This document shows positions 46,601-59,200 of a stretch of 64,000 nucleotides of DNA, in pieces. The DNA lies in contig CATNEN010000038.1 in assembly GCA_950097015.1 (NCBI GenBank), forward strand, positions 2,997,501 to 3,061,500, written 5' to 3'. This DNA is from Macrostomum hystrix. Its lineage: Eukaryota; Platyhelminthes; Macrostomidae. A program made the position numbers and the translations under genes. Each line of letters opens with the position of its first letter. The stretch's first letter is position 1. The notes under the pieces were generated by a model that had not been told where the DNA came from, did not search any database, and was given only the letters and a program-made list of their open reading frames with translations.

Positions 46601-47922
46601 CGGCTGCGACAGGCTTTTCCCGGCCGACGCGAAGAGTACTTCGGTGGCCTGTCTGTCATCCTGGTTGGCGATTTGTTTCAACTGCCGCCCGTGATGGACA
46701 CTGCGATGTACGTGAATAGCGAAAACACACCGAAGTGCAAGGACGCTTCCAGTTCCGTCGGTGTGAAACGGAACCTGCTGACGCGTGGCTGGCTGGCGTA
46801 CCGGTCCTTTAAGAGGGTCGTTCACCTCAACGAGCTAGTGAGTAGTGGGCTGAATTACTATTTGCAGTTGATGTTTTTATTGTTTCAGTATTTACTTTGT
46901 TTACAGTGAACTATGCGATAAATGCGTAATGTACTGTATTTATCGATACATTTTGTATCAAATTTTTCTCTCTCTCTCCATTTACTCAGGTACGCCAGGC
47001 CGGAGACCAGCGCTATGCGGACGTCCTGCAGGCAATTCGCGAAGGACGGGCGAGAATGGAAGATTTCAGCCTGATTATGAAATGTCGTGTGATGGTGCCT
47101 GAGACACTTGGCGACGGATTCGAGGATTGTACGCATCTGTACTCGACAAATGCCGCGGTTCACGAGGAGAATTGCTACCGCTTGGGCCAGCTTGCCAGCC
47201 ATGAGAATCCAGTCTGCACGGTTAACGCCCTCTGCAAGGGCGCTGGTGCCGTCGGTGAATCGGCCGACTCGGAGTCGGGCCTCGCAATGCGCGTCTACCT
47301 GGCTGTCGGCTGTCGTGTGATGCTGACGCGTAACCTCTCCGTGGCCTGTGGCCTGGTCAACGGGTCAATCGGCATTGTGCAGGGCATCTGTTTCCCACCG
47401 GGGGTGTCTTCGCCGGCTGTTCCCGAGTGTGTCTGGGTTGAGTTCGAAGACTACACCGGACCGGGCTATTGTCGGCCACCTGCCGGTGATGCATATCTAT
47501 CGTACTGTGACGCCGGTGGAGTGGTGCCGATTCTGCCTCTGACGGCGAGCTGGTCTGACGGGGAACTGAGCGTGTCTCGCACGCAGCTGCCGTTGAAGCT
47601 GGCCTGGGCGATCACCGTGCACAAGTCGCAGGGTTTGACACTCCGGAAGGCGTACGTGGACCTTAGTGGGTCTGGTGGGCGGCGAAAGCAGACGCCAGGC
47701 CTCTTTTACACCGGGCTTAGTCGCGTGCGTGGTCTTGCTGACCTCCGGGTGAGTTCATGCGACTATTCGCACTACCAGAAACTGTGCGATTCTCAGTCAG
47801 TGCGATTAAAGCTGTTTGAGCAAGAGCGTTTGCTGAAAATGGCTGTGCCTGATTCCGCAGCTGTTGGCCGGGAAGATACCCAGAAGGGCCGGGCGGACGA
47901 GGCTGTCGTTAGCGAGCCGTAG
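40673..47922 (+). CDS. Helitron Rep-helicase with OTU domain (copy 1)
   Basis: Rolling-circle transposase. Exons 40673-40755, 40892-41712, 42039-46837 and 46990-47922 join in phase to 2,211 residues; every intron is GT-AG. The ATG at 40673 has a strong context (AAAATGG), though the frame is open to 40250. Domains in order: AT-hook-like SRGRPSK (about residue 40); OTU cysteine protease with DGDGNC (Asp335-Cys340) and EHY (His447); second AT-hook RGRGRPRK (about 480); Ser/Pro-rich linker; zinc motif C750-x2-C753 and C770-x2-C773; Helitron-like N domain; HUH nuclease PHVHG (His1209, His1211) with Tyr1371 and Tyr1375 (YLVKY); PIF1 helicase with GSAGTGKS (1730-1737), VDEFSMVG, VGDLFQLPP, and in the last exon VHKSQGLTL and GLSRVRGL. 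All catalytic residues I can check are present. The intron at 46838-46989 divides the helicase. Confidence 0.92.
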
Positions 47923-48338
47923 ATTCGCATTTCATGTTTTGTGGACATGTGATTCCCTGGCAGGTGTGCTAGTTGGGTCAGTGTGCCCAGCGTTGCCGTG
48001 GTCGGTCGGCCGCCAGTGCGACGAAAGAACTGCTAGGGACACAGTGTAATATAAAAAATTACCTCTATTTTGTTGTAGCATTGGCACACGATGGGATTAC
48101 TCAGTAATTGGGTGTCTGGCTTAGGCATGGAAATGTTTGACCTATTTTATAGGAGAATGTGGCAAATGTCATTGGAATTTAGTAAGCTATGTTAAGTAGG
48201 CTTAGCTAAGCTAAGTAATGTTAAGCCTGAAAATGTTAGCCCTGCAACCCTAGAAAAGATTGTCTCACCCCATTATTTATTGAAATGCGGCTGTTCCCAA
48301 AGCAGCTGCATCTCCGTATTCAGTGCCAAAAATGTACC

Positions 48339-48344
48339 AATAAA
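48339..48344 (+). terminator. Candidate polyadenylation signal of the Rep gene (copy 1)
   Basis: First AATAAA after the stop, 417 bases downstream. Other AATAAA sequences follow at about 48520 and 48724. Copy 2 has the same at 60966-60971. Confidence 0.45.
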
Positions 48345-48737
48345 GGATAGGACTCTTGTCTATAGAATGATGTTTATAGAAGGCTTGTTTCTTGGTATTA
48401 TGCATTATTGCATTTTTTGCAACTTGCCATTGCAATAATTGCGTTGCCCTTTTAGTTTATTTATCTTTGGTAGTGCTATTGCAAAAAACAGAACCATTGG
48501 CTACGGCCATTTTGCCGTATAATAAATGGATAACAATTTATGCAACTTGTTAATATGTTCCGTATTGTTAATTGTTTGTCCGCAGTAAATTGCATTTAAT
48601 TGCTGTTTGTATGCTGTGTATATAGCCTCCACTTTTCAAGTAATCGAATTGCTTTTTAATAATGTAAATTTCGCTGATTGTATTCCAGTTGCATGCAGTA
48701 ATTTGAAATTTCATTCAAGTTTAATAAATGGCTGGCT

Positions 48738-49033
48738 AATATCTTGCATGCATGCCTTTTAGATTTCCCTTTTTTATTAGATCCCTTCTTTGTGCGGGAT
48801 TCCCCCTGTATAGTTCTCCCTTTTATCTCCCAATGCGTGCCCAAATATTGCCAAATATTGAATTATTGTTTTATGTTTCATTTTTATTTTCAATATTCGT
48901 ATAAAATAATCTAAATCGAATTGCGTGTATATTTTTAATAAATTCCAATTAAATATATTAAAAAATAAAGCGGCAGAGTTCCTCGGAACTGACCCGCGCC
49001 CCAGTACTTCGGGGGATTCGTTTTAACAACAAT
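48738..49033. mobile_element. 296-bp insertion nested in the Helitron 3' region (copy 1)
   Basis: Flanked by the 11-bp direct repeat AATGGCTGGCT (48727-48737, 49034-49044). The uninterrupted relative at 39770-39790 shows the empty site, so this is a true insertion with target duplication. It is AT-rich, with a structured end near 48970-49020 holding two hairpins (GTTCCTCGGAAC and CCCCAGTACTTCGGGG). Small nonautonomous element; class unknown. The duplicate copy lies at 61365-61660. Confidence 0.75.
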
Positions 49034-49722
49034 AATGGCTGGCTTGTTTGCATTTCATATCGTACGTTCCTTTGTTGACATGTCAGTTGCATTCGTTTGC
49101 TTAGATTGCAATTAATACGAGTATGTTGCTGCGCCATTTGCATTTTTTTGCATTTAATTGCTTTGATTGTACTTCAGTGGTTGAATCATTCCGTTGATTG
49201 CACTCTGTTTGTTGAATTGTTGCCTTGATTGCAGTCCAGTTGTTGCATTGTTTCGTCAATTGCAGTGTAGTGGTGTAACTTGAAATTGGCATAGTTTACT
49301 GCAGTTGTGTGTATGATTAGGGGCACAAGGCAGCCATATAGCTTCTAAATGCTTCCAAACGATTTTGACTCTTTTATTGAGCATTTTGTTCCTCTGTTTG
49401 AGCCGTTTTTCCGTCGACTTGCGATTTAAGGGGAAATATGCTTTACTATGCTGTTTATATCATATGCCACCTTTCTTTCTCTATTCACCCATAGTTCCTT
49501 CACTGGTTTTCGCGAATACATTTGTTAAATTCGAGCCTAAAGGGAAAGGTTCAATTCAGAGAAAGATATTTCTCTTTTCATTGATAAAACGACCGCCTTG
49601 CAGAAAGGCTTGCGTCGAGATTTTTGAATATCTTTTATTAAAACAAGTGCATATTCAATTTGTGCATTTTTTGTGCATCTAAATGCAGGAAAGAATATAG
49701 CAGTGAGTAGAAATCCCTTTAT

Positions 49723-49764
49723 GTTCGCCCCCACGTAAAAGACTGCAGTCTTCTTACTTACTAG
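49723..49764 (+). repeat. Helitron 3' terminus (copy 1): inverted repeat, palindrome, CTAG
   Basis: GTTCGCCCCCA (49723-49733), the perfect 14-bp palindrome AAGACTGCAGTCTT (49739-49752), then CTTACTTACTAG to 49764. The palindrome is the expected 3' hairpin that signals termination of rolling-circle transfer. Confidence 0.88.
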
Positions 49765-50012
49765 TTGGGGGCGAACGTAGTATTGAGCCGCGAGGCGCGA
49801 AGCGCCGAGCACCGAGGCCTCGGTAGAGGCCGAGGGGCGAAATCGGAGTGAGCCCCACCTAAGATCCAGCGTACGTAGTGAGATAGAAAACACCTCGAAA
49901 ATCACGCATTTTCAAGGCATATTGGGCGCCATTTGAGACTGCCTCAACCGTTTGCCTCGCGGGTGGTGTCGTTGGGTAGGTAACTTATAGGGTTATCCGA
50001 TTTATGGCGGTT

Positions 50013-50049
50013 GGTTGCCATGGCAACCCGTGAGGGTTGCCATGGCAAC
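50013..50049 (+). promoter_or_regulatory. Two palindromic RFX X-box sequences (copy 2)
   Basis: Same pair as in copy 1, at 50013-50028 and 50036-50049. In the tandem arrangement these sites lie about 0.3 kb downstream of the copy 1 terminus. Confidence 0.6.
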
Positions 50050-50387
50050 GTAAAACTGCCATTTTTTTGGAAATCGATTTTACGCAAACTCATTTCCAGC
50101 GCACATTTTTTCTGGCACGGAGAAAAGTTGAGACACAAAAGTTGCGGGCAGGCCTGGCCCAGGCGAGGCAGGAAAGCGATTTTTCAATTTCCTCATAGTC
50201 TATGATAAAAGTGCAAAAAACATACTTTTAGGTACTGCTTTTTTGGGTTACATTTTCCAGCGCAGCTCCCCAAGGGCTGAATCGATTGTCACGCGGGTGG
50301 TGTCTTTTTTTTCTACTCGGTGAGTTCTTTCCAGCGAGGTGTGACTCAATGGACTGCGAGTGTACCGCGCGCCTGATATCTGATGAA

Positions 50388-50426
50388 GCAAGTGTAAAAT
50401 ATGGCGCAGCCAGATTTTACACTTGC
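50388..50426. repeat. 13-bp perfect stem-loop (copy 2)
   Basis: Duplicate of the stem-loop at 37761-37799. Confidence 0.85.
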
Positions 50427-53299
50427 GTGCTGCACGGTACTGCAGCTGAATGGCAGGTAGTTGCACTGCGCAAGTGGTGTCAAAAATTCGGCACGGATGC
50501 CTGCTACACGACGCTATGCAAGGCGACTCTATGCAATGCACGGTTATCAAGCAGTACTGGGAAATGCAGTGCAAAACGTGCATTTTTGCCGTTTTCTCGA
50601 AAATGCATGCCGACCTTGGTGGAGTCAAAAATTTTTTTTTCGAAGACAAACAGTCGGACAGCTTAGCCGCAAGCGATGTAGTATGCACAACATTAGGGCA
50701 CATGACATACTGAGTCGGCGTTGATAAAAGTACATCGCAAGTGTATTAAAAGTACATAATAGTGCACATACACTTTCGTGAAACATTAGTATTTTTCTCC
50801 TTTCGACGCGCGCATTTCGCGAAATCCGGCTCCGAATTTGTCGAATGATGCGTCAATCTACTGGAAATATTGTTTTGCGTCTAACAAGATATTGCGCGCA
50901 CCTTTCGGCCCTACCCGGGCTGAGAAAGTCCACCCAGACTGGTGAAAGGTCGGGTTCGGGACCGGTGCAGACTTTGCTGTGCTCAAACCTACGGCTGGAG
51001 GCGAAAAGGGCGTAATACTCCTTGAGCTTGGTATTTAAAGATGCACATCCCATGTGGGTATATGGGAAAAATACTGCCGTCGATACACGTATTACCTGTT
51101 AGGATTAGTACCTGAAAATGTAATTATGCACAGCGTGTACTTTGTGCATATTTGTGTGTACTTTTGTGTATAAGTCTGCGAATTCCTGATGGCTTTAAGC
51201 GCGGATGGCTTCAATCGACGCGGAATGTTGTCTACATTCCAACGACATCTCACACGGCTAGATTGGTTAACGTGTGTCGTGTCTGGATCCTATTGAGTAC
51301 ATGAAGGTAAGGGGTACAAATTTTGGACACTATCATTTTTGAAGCATCCGTTATTTGCTATTGAAAGATTTTGCAAGTTCCGTTGATGATAAACAGTATC
51401 TGTGGTAGTTAAACTTTTTTTGGTTGCTTGCCGTTTGGCAAACGGTTTTCATTTTGATGATTAAATCCTAAATGATTGCAACTTTTTTAGCTTCTTCATT
51501 GATAAACCGACCGCCTCGCAGAAAATGCTTGCGTCGAGATTTTTGAATTGCTTTTATTAAAACAAGTGCATATTCAGTTTCTGCATTTTTTGTGCATCTA
51601 AATGCAGGAAGGAATGTAGCAGTCAGTAGAAATCACCTTATGTTGTATTTCCTTTTAGCGCGCACGTCTTAGTGTCGTTGAAACTTTTTATTTGAACATT
51701 ATCGCCTTTCAGGACGTGTTTTGACGCTTGTCACATCACACACGCGCAGGCCTTTGATTTGTCTGGGTTTTTTACTTTTGCATGGATAATGTAATTGATG
51801 CGCATTTAAATGTCGGTCTTCATTGTCGTGTTGATAATGTCGATTATACTCTTTTATTGACTCACTTCTTGCAGTATTCGAAAGTATATGCCATATGCAC
51901 AAAAAGTGCATTTATATTCTCTTACAAAGTCTTATTAATAATGTTCAATACGTAGGATGCCTTTTTATTGAATTAACACTATGTTACAGTCATCACAAAT
52001 TTTGTGCAAGTGATGACATCTTAGATATTTAAATTCAGGTCAAAAAGTCTGCTTCAAGCTGTGTAATATTTTCCCTATCTTTTCTATGCATTTATACTTA
52101 ATTGCTTTTAATGTACTTGGCCAGTCATATGAATCATTATTCTCCTTTATAAATTTGCTCTAGCACATAATGGTGCTATTGTAAGATTAGTTTTAATCTA
52201 ATTAAAAAAATGTCTTAGCCAGCCCTCAATAGGCCTAGTCAATTTAATTTTGCATTTAAATTGCATTTAATTGCTGCTTATATGCTGTGCATATAGCCTC
52301 CACTTTTCAAGTCATCGAATCGCTTTTTAATTGTGTAAATTTCGCTGATTGTATTCCAGTTGCATGCAGTAATTTGGAATTTCATTCAAGTTTAATAAAT
52401 GGCTGGCTTGTTTGTATTTCATATCGTATGTTCCCTTGTTGACATGTACAGATTTTCTGGCTTAAATGGAGTATACATTATAAAATTAGGCTGAAGGCCT
52501 ATTATCCATAGGCTTAGAGTGAAAGTATAATAGAAAATGTATATGAAATAGTATTAATTATCCAGGTTTTGCTGATCTGTCCACCAGTCCAGTCATTGGT
52601 TTCAACTGCATATTGGAGCCTCCAATTTGGAGGAAAACCTGGTAGCCGGACTTAATCGGCTTAAGAGTCAGATTTATCTCCAAAGAAGCAGTAGCTGCAG
52701 CCTCTGGTCCCAATCAAGGCAGGCACAGGAAGCTGCATACATATGCCATAGGACTGCAGTTGGGCACCTCTAACAGATGGCCATTGACACAGAGCCAGAT
52801 GCCCTGGAAGGCACAGGGTATCTGCAAGAGCAGCACAGTGGAGGGCATAGGCACTGACAACCAATGAACCAAATCCATGAGAAAATTTAATGTGTCTTCA
52901 CACTTGCATCCATTATTAAATCCTTGTAGTCCTAGTATCAAGGTAGTAGTGATCAGAAGCCTTGAATTGATATATAATGAACCAAAGGCACTTTTGAGCT
53001 TTGAGGCTTTGAAGTTTCAAGATGTATTTTACATATTCTATTCCCACATGTCATCCCATCTATTGTTTAATCGTCCATCATCTCATAGGGGGGCTATTAT
53101 CCATAGGCTTAGAGTGGAAGGCCTATTAAAGGCATATGTATTATTAAATTATTGCGCTCGTAGTAGTAGAATCAGAAACATGTATATACATAAATGTGTA
53201 AATATGAACATGAAAATGAAATTATGGAATGAAATTTGCACAGGTATTTCATGCAGAGATAAAAAGTCCCATTGCAGCTATCATTCATTCATAATAAAA

Positions 53300-56200
53300 A
53301 TGGCAGCATGCAACACAGCAAGTGAAACATCATGCAAGCCTGACAAGCTGCATGATGATGTGTCTGTCAGGAGTACTGATGTGTGAGTAGTTCTCCAATC
53401 CATTGCAATTCCATGTGTGGAAATCCCATCAAAGAAATTCCCATCCTGTCTCTCTCTCTCTCTTTATTTGGTGATATTAGTGATGTACTAATTTAGTATT
53501 GTTACTTTCATATCACAGGACGAGCAGTGACATCCGTGCTCCAATTCGTAGTCGCGGCCGGCCGTCAAAGCAGCGGAAGTTGGCTGCACGTGGGCCTGCT
53601 GGTGCCGCTGCATTGGGCGATTCTTCCTCGAAGCAAGTGCCTCCGGTGTCAAGTGAAGTAGGAGCTGCTTCGAAAAGGAGCACTGAGGAATCGCCCAATC
53701 CGCTTCAACAGACGGACAGCTGGCGTCCAGTTACATCCAGGCTGGGCATACCGAGGAAGAGCAAGCCCGTGTCGGCCACCGCGGCAGAGAAGCCAAGACA
53801 GGTTGTCGTCCACTCTGGAGTTGCCGTGGCAAATCGGTGGGACTGCCTGTCTGAGGTGAACGAGGCGGAGGTCGTACCAGAGGCCATGGACAGCAGTGTC
53901 ATCAGCGACTGTGGATCGTCATTGTCCCTGGACTGTGCGTCGGTTGCGGATGGTGGGCTCCGAAGATCCAGTCGGATCAGGCGCATTACGCGATGCGCAT
54001 GTTGCAACGAGGAATTGTCGCACAGTTCTTCAAGCTCGAGAGCGTCTTCTAGAGCTAGCGCACGTTCGAATGTGTCCACAGCTGTAGGCAATCCGGAAGG
54101 AAGGATCCCAGCTGACATCCGTGGGGCGTCTGGCAAAGCCGCTGGTGCCGCATCGAAGCCGCGCAAGGAATGTGCGCGCCGAAAACGTCAGCAGGCAGTT
54201 GAGTCGCGATCAAGCATCGAATTACCGGTCTCGGAACCAGCGGTAGCAGCCTTTGCGGTCGACTTGGGCTTGGATGATGGAGTGGGTTGCCAGCAAGACA
54301 ACGTGTCGCAACCGGCTATTGATGTGCTTGCGTCAAATGGTACGTATTTAGTTATTACTTGTATTTGAGCATATTTGATAGAGAATGGGCATTTCGTGAT
54401 TGATGACAGAGAATATTATACAGTAAGTATGTTTCTATGGAATGGAAAAGGTTTATGGTCTGAACGCATATTATATTTTTCTCCTCAACTGCTGCATTAG
54501 CTGTCAATCTTAGCTAACAGGCTGAAAGTTTAATATTAGCCAAAATAATTCCTTATTCGAAAGTGGACGAATTTTTATTACATTGTTGTGCTGAACAAAC
54601 GTTTTACATTTAAGTTCAAATCTGTCGCCTACATTGCGCCGATAACATATGTACCTATTTATCAGGCGTACAAGTGGCTGCAGCTGCTGAACTGGTGCCG
54701 AATTTGAACGGAGATTCAGAGCCAACGTGGATCCCATGGGAAGATTGCCGCGTTATCCGAATTGATGGAGACGGCAATTGTTTCTTCCATGCAGTGTGTC
54801 AACAGCTGCTAGGTACGCCGTTGGAGACGAACTTCGTAAACCTGCGAGAACGAGTAGCTACCGAGGCATATGCTATGCTGAGTGAATGGCACAAGGATGG
54901 TCGCATTTTTGGGGACATTGACAATATTCTTTTGAACTGCTTTACGGAAGGACAAGACGTTCCTGACGAAATTCCTCCTGTTGTCGGTTACATATTGGGA
55001 GTGGAAATTTATATCTATGGCCCAAATGGTGTTCGGCTGCAGTATTGCCCGTGCAAAGGCAAACCTGCTGCTACCGTGCGTCTGCAGCTGGTGAACGAGC
55101 ACTACAGTGCTCTGACGGTGGTAGCTGAAGACCGACACTTGATGCCGCCGCCTGCGGCGCCAGTTGTTCACGAATGCTTGCCCGTCGCGAGCAGCAAGGT
55201 TCGAGGCCGGGGAAGGCCAAGAAAGCTGGACTCTCGCCCTGTGAAAAAGCAAGAAGTGACGTCAAATGCGTCAGTTGGGTCACCAAAAAAGCGTACAGCA
55301 AGCAGTGCTGGCTCGCCCGATAGTAACACGGCGGCACACCGATCCCCCCTGAAGAAGCCTCTGATGACTGATGGCGAGGCTGCTGAGTTGACTGCCGAGG
55401 ATTCGAGGCCAATTCTAGCAGCTTGTAATGTTGACTTGGACTTATCAGACGCAGAGAGCGGCAGCTGTGTACATTCTGAGACTGCGACCTCTGGCGCTGC
55501 AGAGCCGTCGTCACCTAGGAAGCGAAGGCAGCGAGACCCGACAACGGTGTCAGAGAGCGGCGGAGAGAGCGACAGTCAGTCTGCTACTGGGTCTGTTGGC
55601 GGTGTTCGACGTTCTCCAAGGAAAGTTCGAGGCGTCGTTTATGGCGGTGTGGATTCACCGGCTGCAAAGTCTGCTATTTCTGCTAGAAACAGTGGCGCTG
55701 CTTCAGCTGATGATTCAGCTCAGCAGGGTGGAGCACGGACAGCTGAGGGCACAACGAAGCCGAAATCATCTGCCCGGCGGAAGATTCTGTTTCCGAGCGC
55801 CGATCAGGCGACAGATGCGACTGAACGGACAAGCCAGGAGAATCAGCGGCAAGAGGCTGCTGTACCTGACTGTATCGAGGAGTTGGTTGTCAACGAAGGC
55901 GATCTGTCACTGCCTGCAGTACTGCGCAATAGTTTCACGGAACAATTCCTTAATATTCGGAAGGAATGCTACCAAGAGACGATCGCTGCTGTGACGAATC
56001 TGCGAAAGTGCCGGGTCTGCAAGGAACAGTTTCCCGGTGTGTTTTACCGAAATGCTGATGACAAGGTCTGTCAGCGGTGTATTAAGGATCAACACGTGCC
56101 GAAGCTATTCAGCGATGAGAATAATGCGAACCCGTGTGAGCAGCCGGAGGAATTGCGAGATTTGACAGTGACAGAACAGATGCTAATCTCTCCTGTGTTG

Positions 56201-59200
56201 TGTGTCATGATGGTGTATCGATTGTTTCCACAAGGACAGCTGTGCAGTCGTGGTCATGGCATAATATTTCCACAAGACCAGGCGGACATTGTAAGAGAGT
56301 TGCCGCGCAAAACTCTACCCGTCGTCCTGATGTTCCAGGGCAAGCGAGGGAGCAGTGAGAGGCAATCGCTGGGCGGTCCGCCGTTGAGTAACCTGCGTGT
56401 TCGTCGGGATAAGGTGCTGAAAGCCATGAATTACCTGCTGAAGCACAATGCGTACTTTCGGGAGTATGCCGTTACGCTGGACCGCGTGGCGCTGAGCGAG
56501 TTGCCTGTTGACGGGCCGATGAAAGATTTGTGCGAGATGCACGAATCCGAGTTGCCCGAGGGAGTGACAATGGAGGCGGCCGAAAAGGCTGCGCTAGAAC
56601 GCGCAAACAAACAGGATATCGAGGACGCTATTGCACAGGAAACGCTTAGTGGCCTGATGGAGACGCCGTTTCGTCTGCTGGATGAAGCATTTCGAAGGAA
56701 ACTGCTTGAACAGAAATTGCCATGGCCCACAGTGGGCCGTAAGCCGGTGAACGAGTTTCAACAGGAGAGCCTGTTTACCTTGGCCTTTCCGCATCTGTTT
56801 CCCGACGGTAGTGGCGAGTACAAAATGCCCCGGGAGCATACGATACAGATTGGCGACTACGCAAGACATCTGATGCAGTACAGTTGTCCGAGATTTCGGT
56901 TGGATCCACGTTTTCGATTTTTCATTGAGAATTTGGTGATGCGCTGGCGAGCATTGGCACTGGGCCGGTTATTCGTGAAGCACAGTGGCATTGGCAAGCT
57001 GAACGCAGCAGAGATGCGCGAAAAGCTCAAGGATCCGGCCGTCATGGCAAGTGTGATTGCCAGAGGAATGCATTTGCGAGGCACGCAAATCTACTGGGAG
57101 AGCAAGCGGCGGCAGCTCGAGGGCCTGATAATGCTACTGGGCTTGCCGCAGTTCTTTCTGACCCTGTCGGCGGCTGATACGCACTGGCCGGAACTGCGTG
57201 CCGCCTGGCAGATGATGGATGCCGGCGAAGAAGCCGACCTGCTGAAGAGGCTGCAGAGTGATCCGGCGATGGGCGATACACTATTTTGGACCCGGTTCGA
57301 AGTATTTTTGCGTCGCTTTCTGGTTGAACACTGGGGCGTGAAAGATTTCTGGTTCCGTATTGAATATCAGAGCCGCGGTAGTCCCCACGTGCACGGTTTC
57401 GTCTGGATGCCGGATGGCCTGGATGTGACTGATGCGAATGTGACGGTGGACAATATACGCGCCTACGTGGACAGGTATGTCTGCAGCTGGAATACTGCGC
57501 TGGACGGCTCCGAGACTGGAGGCCTAATCGCCAATGGGGATGGCATTTCGGTGCATCCCTCGAAGCTGGCACCCGAGGAGATTACGAACAACCGGGTGGA
57601 TCTACAGGCGCTGGGTCACCTTATTGAACGGCACAGCAAGTGCGGCGATCGATGCCTTCGTACCCTGAAGGGGGGCAAGCAGGAGTGTCGGTACAAATAT
57701 CCGAAGGAGTTGCGGGACCGCACGGAAGTAAAACGGTTGTCCCGGTTGCACCTCAGTGTGGAGACGCAGAGGAACGACGACCGAATGTGCTCCTACAATC
57801 CGCAGATACTCTGCCTGTGGCGTGCCAACATTGATATGCAGCTGATTTCCTCGGCAAAGAATATAATCCGCTACCTGGTGAAATACGCTAGCAAGGGAGA
57901 GGTGCGCTCCGGTCATCTGCAGACACTGTTTGACCGGCTGGCAGCGGAAGAGGCCAAGCGGGGCACAGTCGCTGCCGACGAGAGGCAGAGGATGGACACG
58001 GCCAAGCGGGTAGTGCAGCAGCATTTGATGGCAACAATTGCTGCCCGGGACTATTCCGCCCAGGAGGTGTGCCGTTTGCTGCTTCAACAGCCAATGTACA
58101 AGTGCAGCCGGACATTTGCGTACGTCCGGACGGATGACATGCGGATGATTGAGCGACAAGGCTCCTGCCGCAATAGCCTGGACAAGTACACACAGCGGCC
58201 TAAACAGCTGGAGACGGTCAGCATGCACGCGTTCTTTAGCAACTGGGAGGCTGCTGGGATAAACGGCCGCGGCTGGAGGCCGAGAGAACGGAAGGCTATA
58301 GTGGTGGTCAGTCCAGGTCTGCGGCCAAACAATACGTTAGAGGAGCGACGCGAGGAATACTTTAAGCAGCAGGTGCTGTTGTATTCGTCTTGGCGTACCG
58401 TGGAGGCTGCCAAGGGCACGCACGCTACGTGGCGCGAGGCATTTGACGCGCTGCCGGCCGACAGTTGCCCCCTGCGATTTCGCCATCTTGGCGAGTTGCA
58501 GCGGGACGAGGCCGATGACCCTGTAGTGGCTGTGCAGGTGAACGAATTGCCGGATATGACAGCGGCGCAAGCGGAATCGGTGGTTGGCGCGAGCCGGCCC
58601 GACAATATGCAGGAGGATTGGATGGCCATGTTGGGGGCGCGGCAGACGGCAGCGGAACAGTTTAAACGGCCGGAGGATCAACTGCCGCCTGTGCCGGCAA
58701 ACTTTGACTGGAGCGCTTCTGCTAGCAAGTTTCCGGGCATTGTGGATGCAAAGGCTCTGCATGAGTACTTTCGTGCCTGCAAGGGTCCGGCGGTGCAGCG
58801 GCAGCAGCAGGAGGCCCCGGTGGACACGAGTGGCCTGAATGCACGGCAGCGGCAACTGTTTGACATGGTTTCGGAGCATTACTCTGCTGGTGGCAACTGC
58901 GCCGCTGGTGGAGTGGCTTCGCGTGAACCGCTGTTGGTGATTTTGTACGGCAGCGCTGGAACGGGCAAAAGTTTTGTCATTCATCTGATTCGGCAGCTTC
59001 TTGGTGAGGCCTGCAAAGTGATGGCGCCTACGGGTGTGGCTGCTCACAACATTTCTGGCCAGACTTTGCATTCGGCGCTGCGACTCGGTACCAAGAGGAC
59101 GTTTGCGGAGCTGCCAGAAGGCTCTGTTGTGCTGGGCAAGTTGCAATCGGAATGGCAAGCTGTGCGATATGCTATTGTGGACGAATTCAGCATGGTCGGC

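Larger units (their letters stand above)
37138..49764 (+). mobile_element. Autonomous Helitron (Helentron/Helitron2 type), copy 1
   Basis: A 12,627-bp rolling-circle transposon. The 5' end begins TTGGGGGCGAACG. The 3' end has the inverted match GTTCGCCCCCA (49723-49733), the palindrome AAGACTGCAGTCTT (49739-49752) and CTTACTTACTAG. Asymmetric terminal inverted repeats plus a subterminal 3' hairpin are known for the Helentron/DINE class. CTAG is also the last tetranucleotide of the left flank (37134-37137), so the exact border is uncertain by up to 4 bases. The coding gene occupies 40673-47922; 3.5 kb precede it and 1.8 kb follow. The intact reading frame and perfect second copy indicate recent activity. 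Confidence 0.9.

Noticed and set aside
42182-46825. Minus-strand ORFs inside the Helitron gene, up to 371 codons
   Set aside because: Antisense shadows of the intact Rep-helicase gene; duplicated in copy 2 for the same reason.
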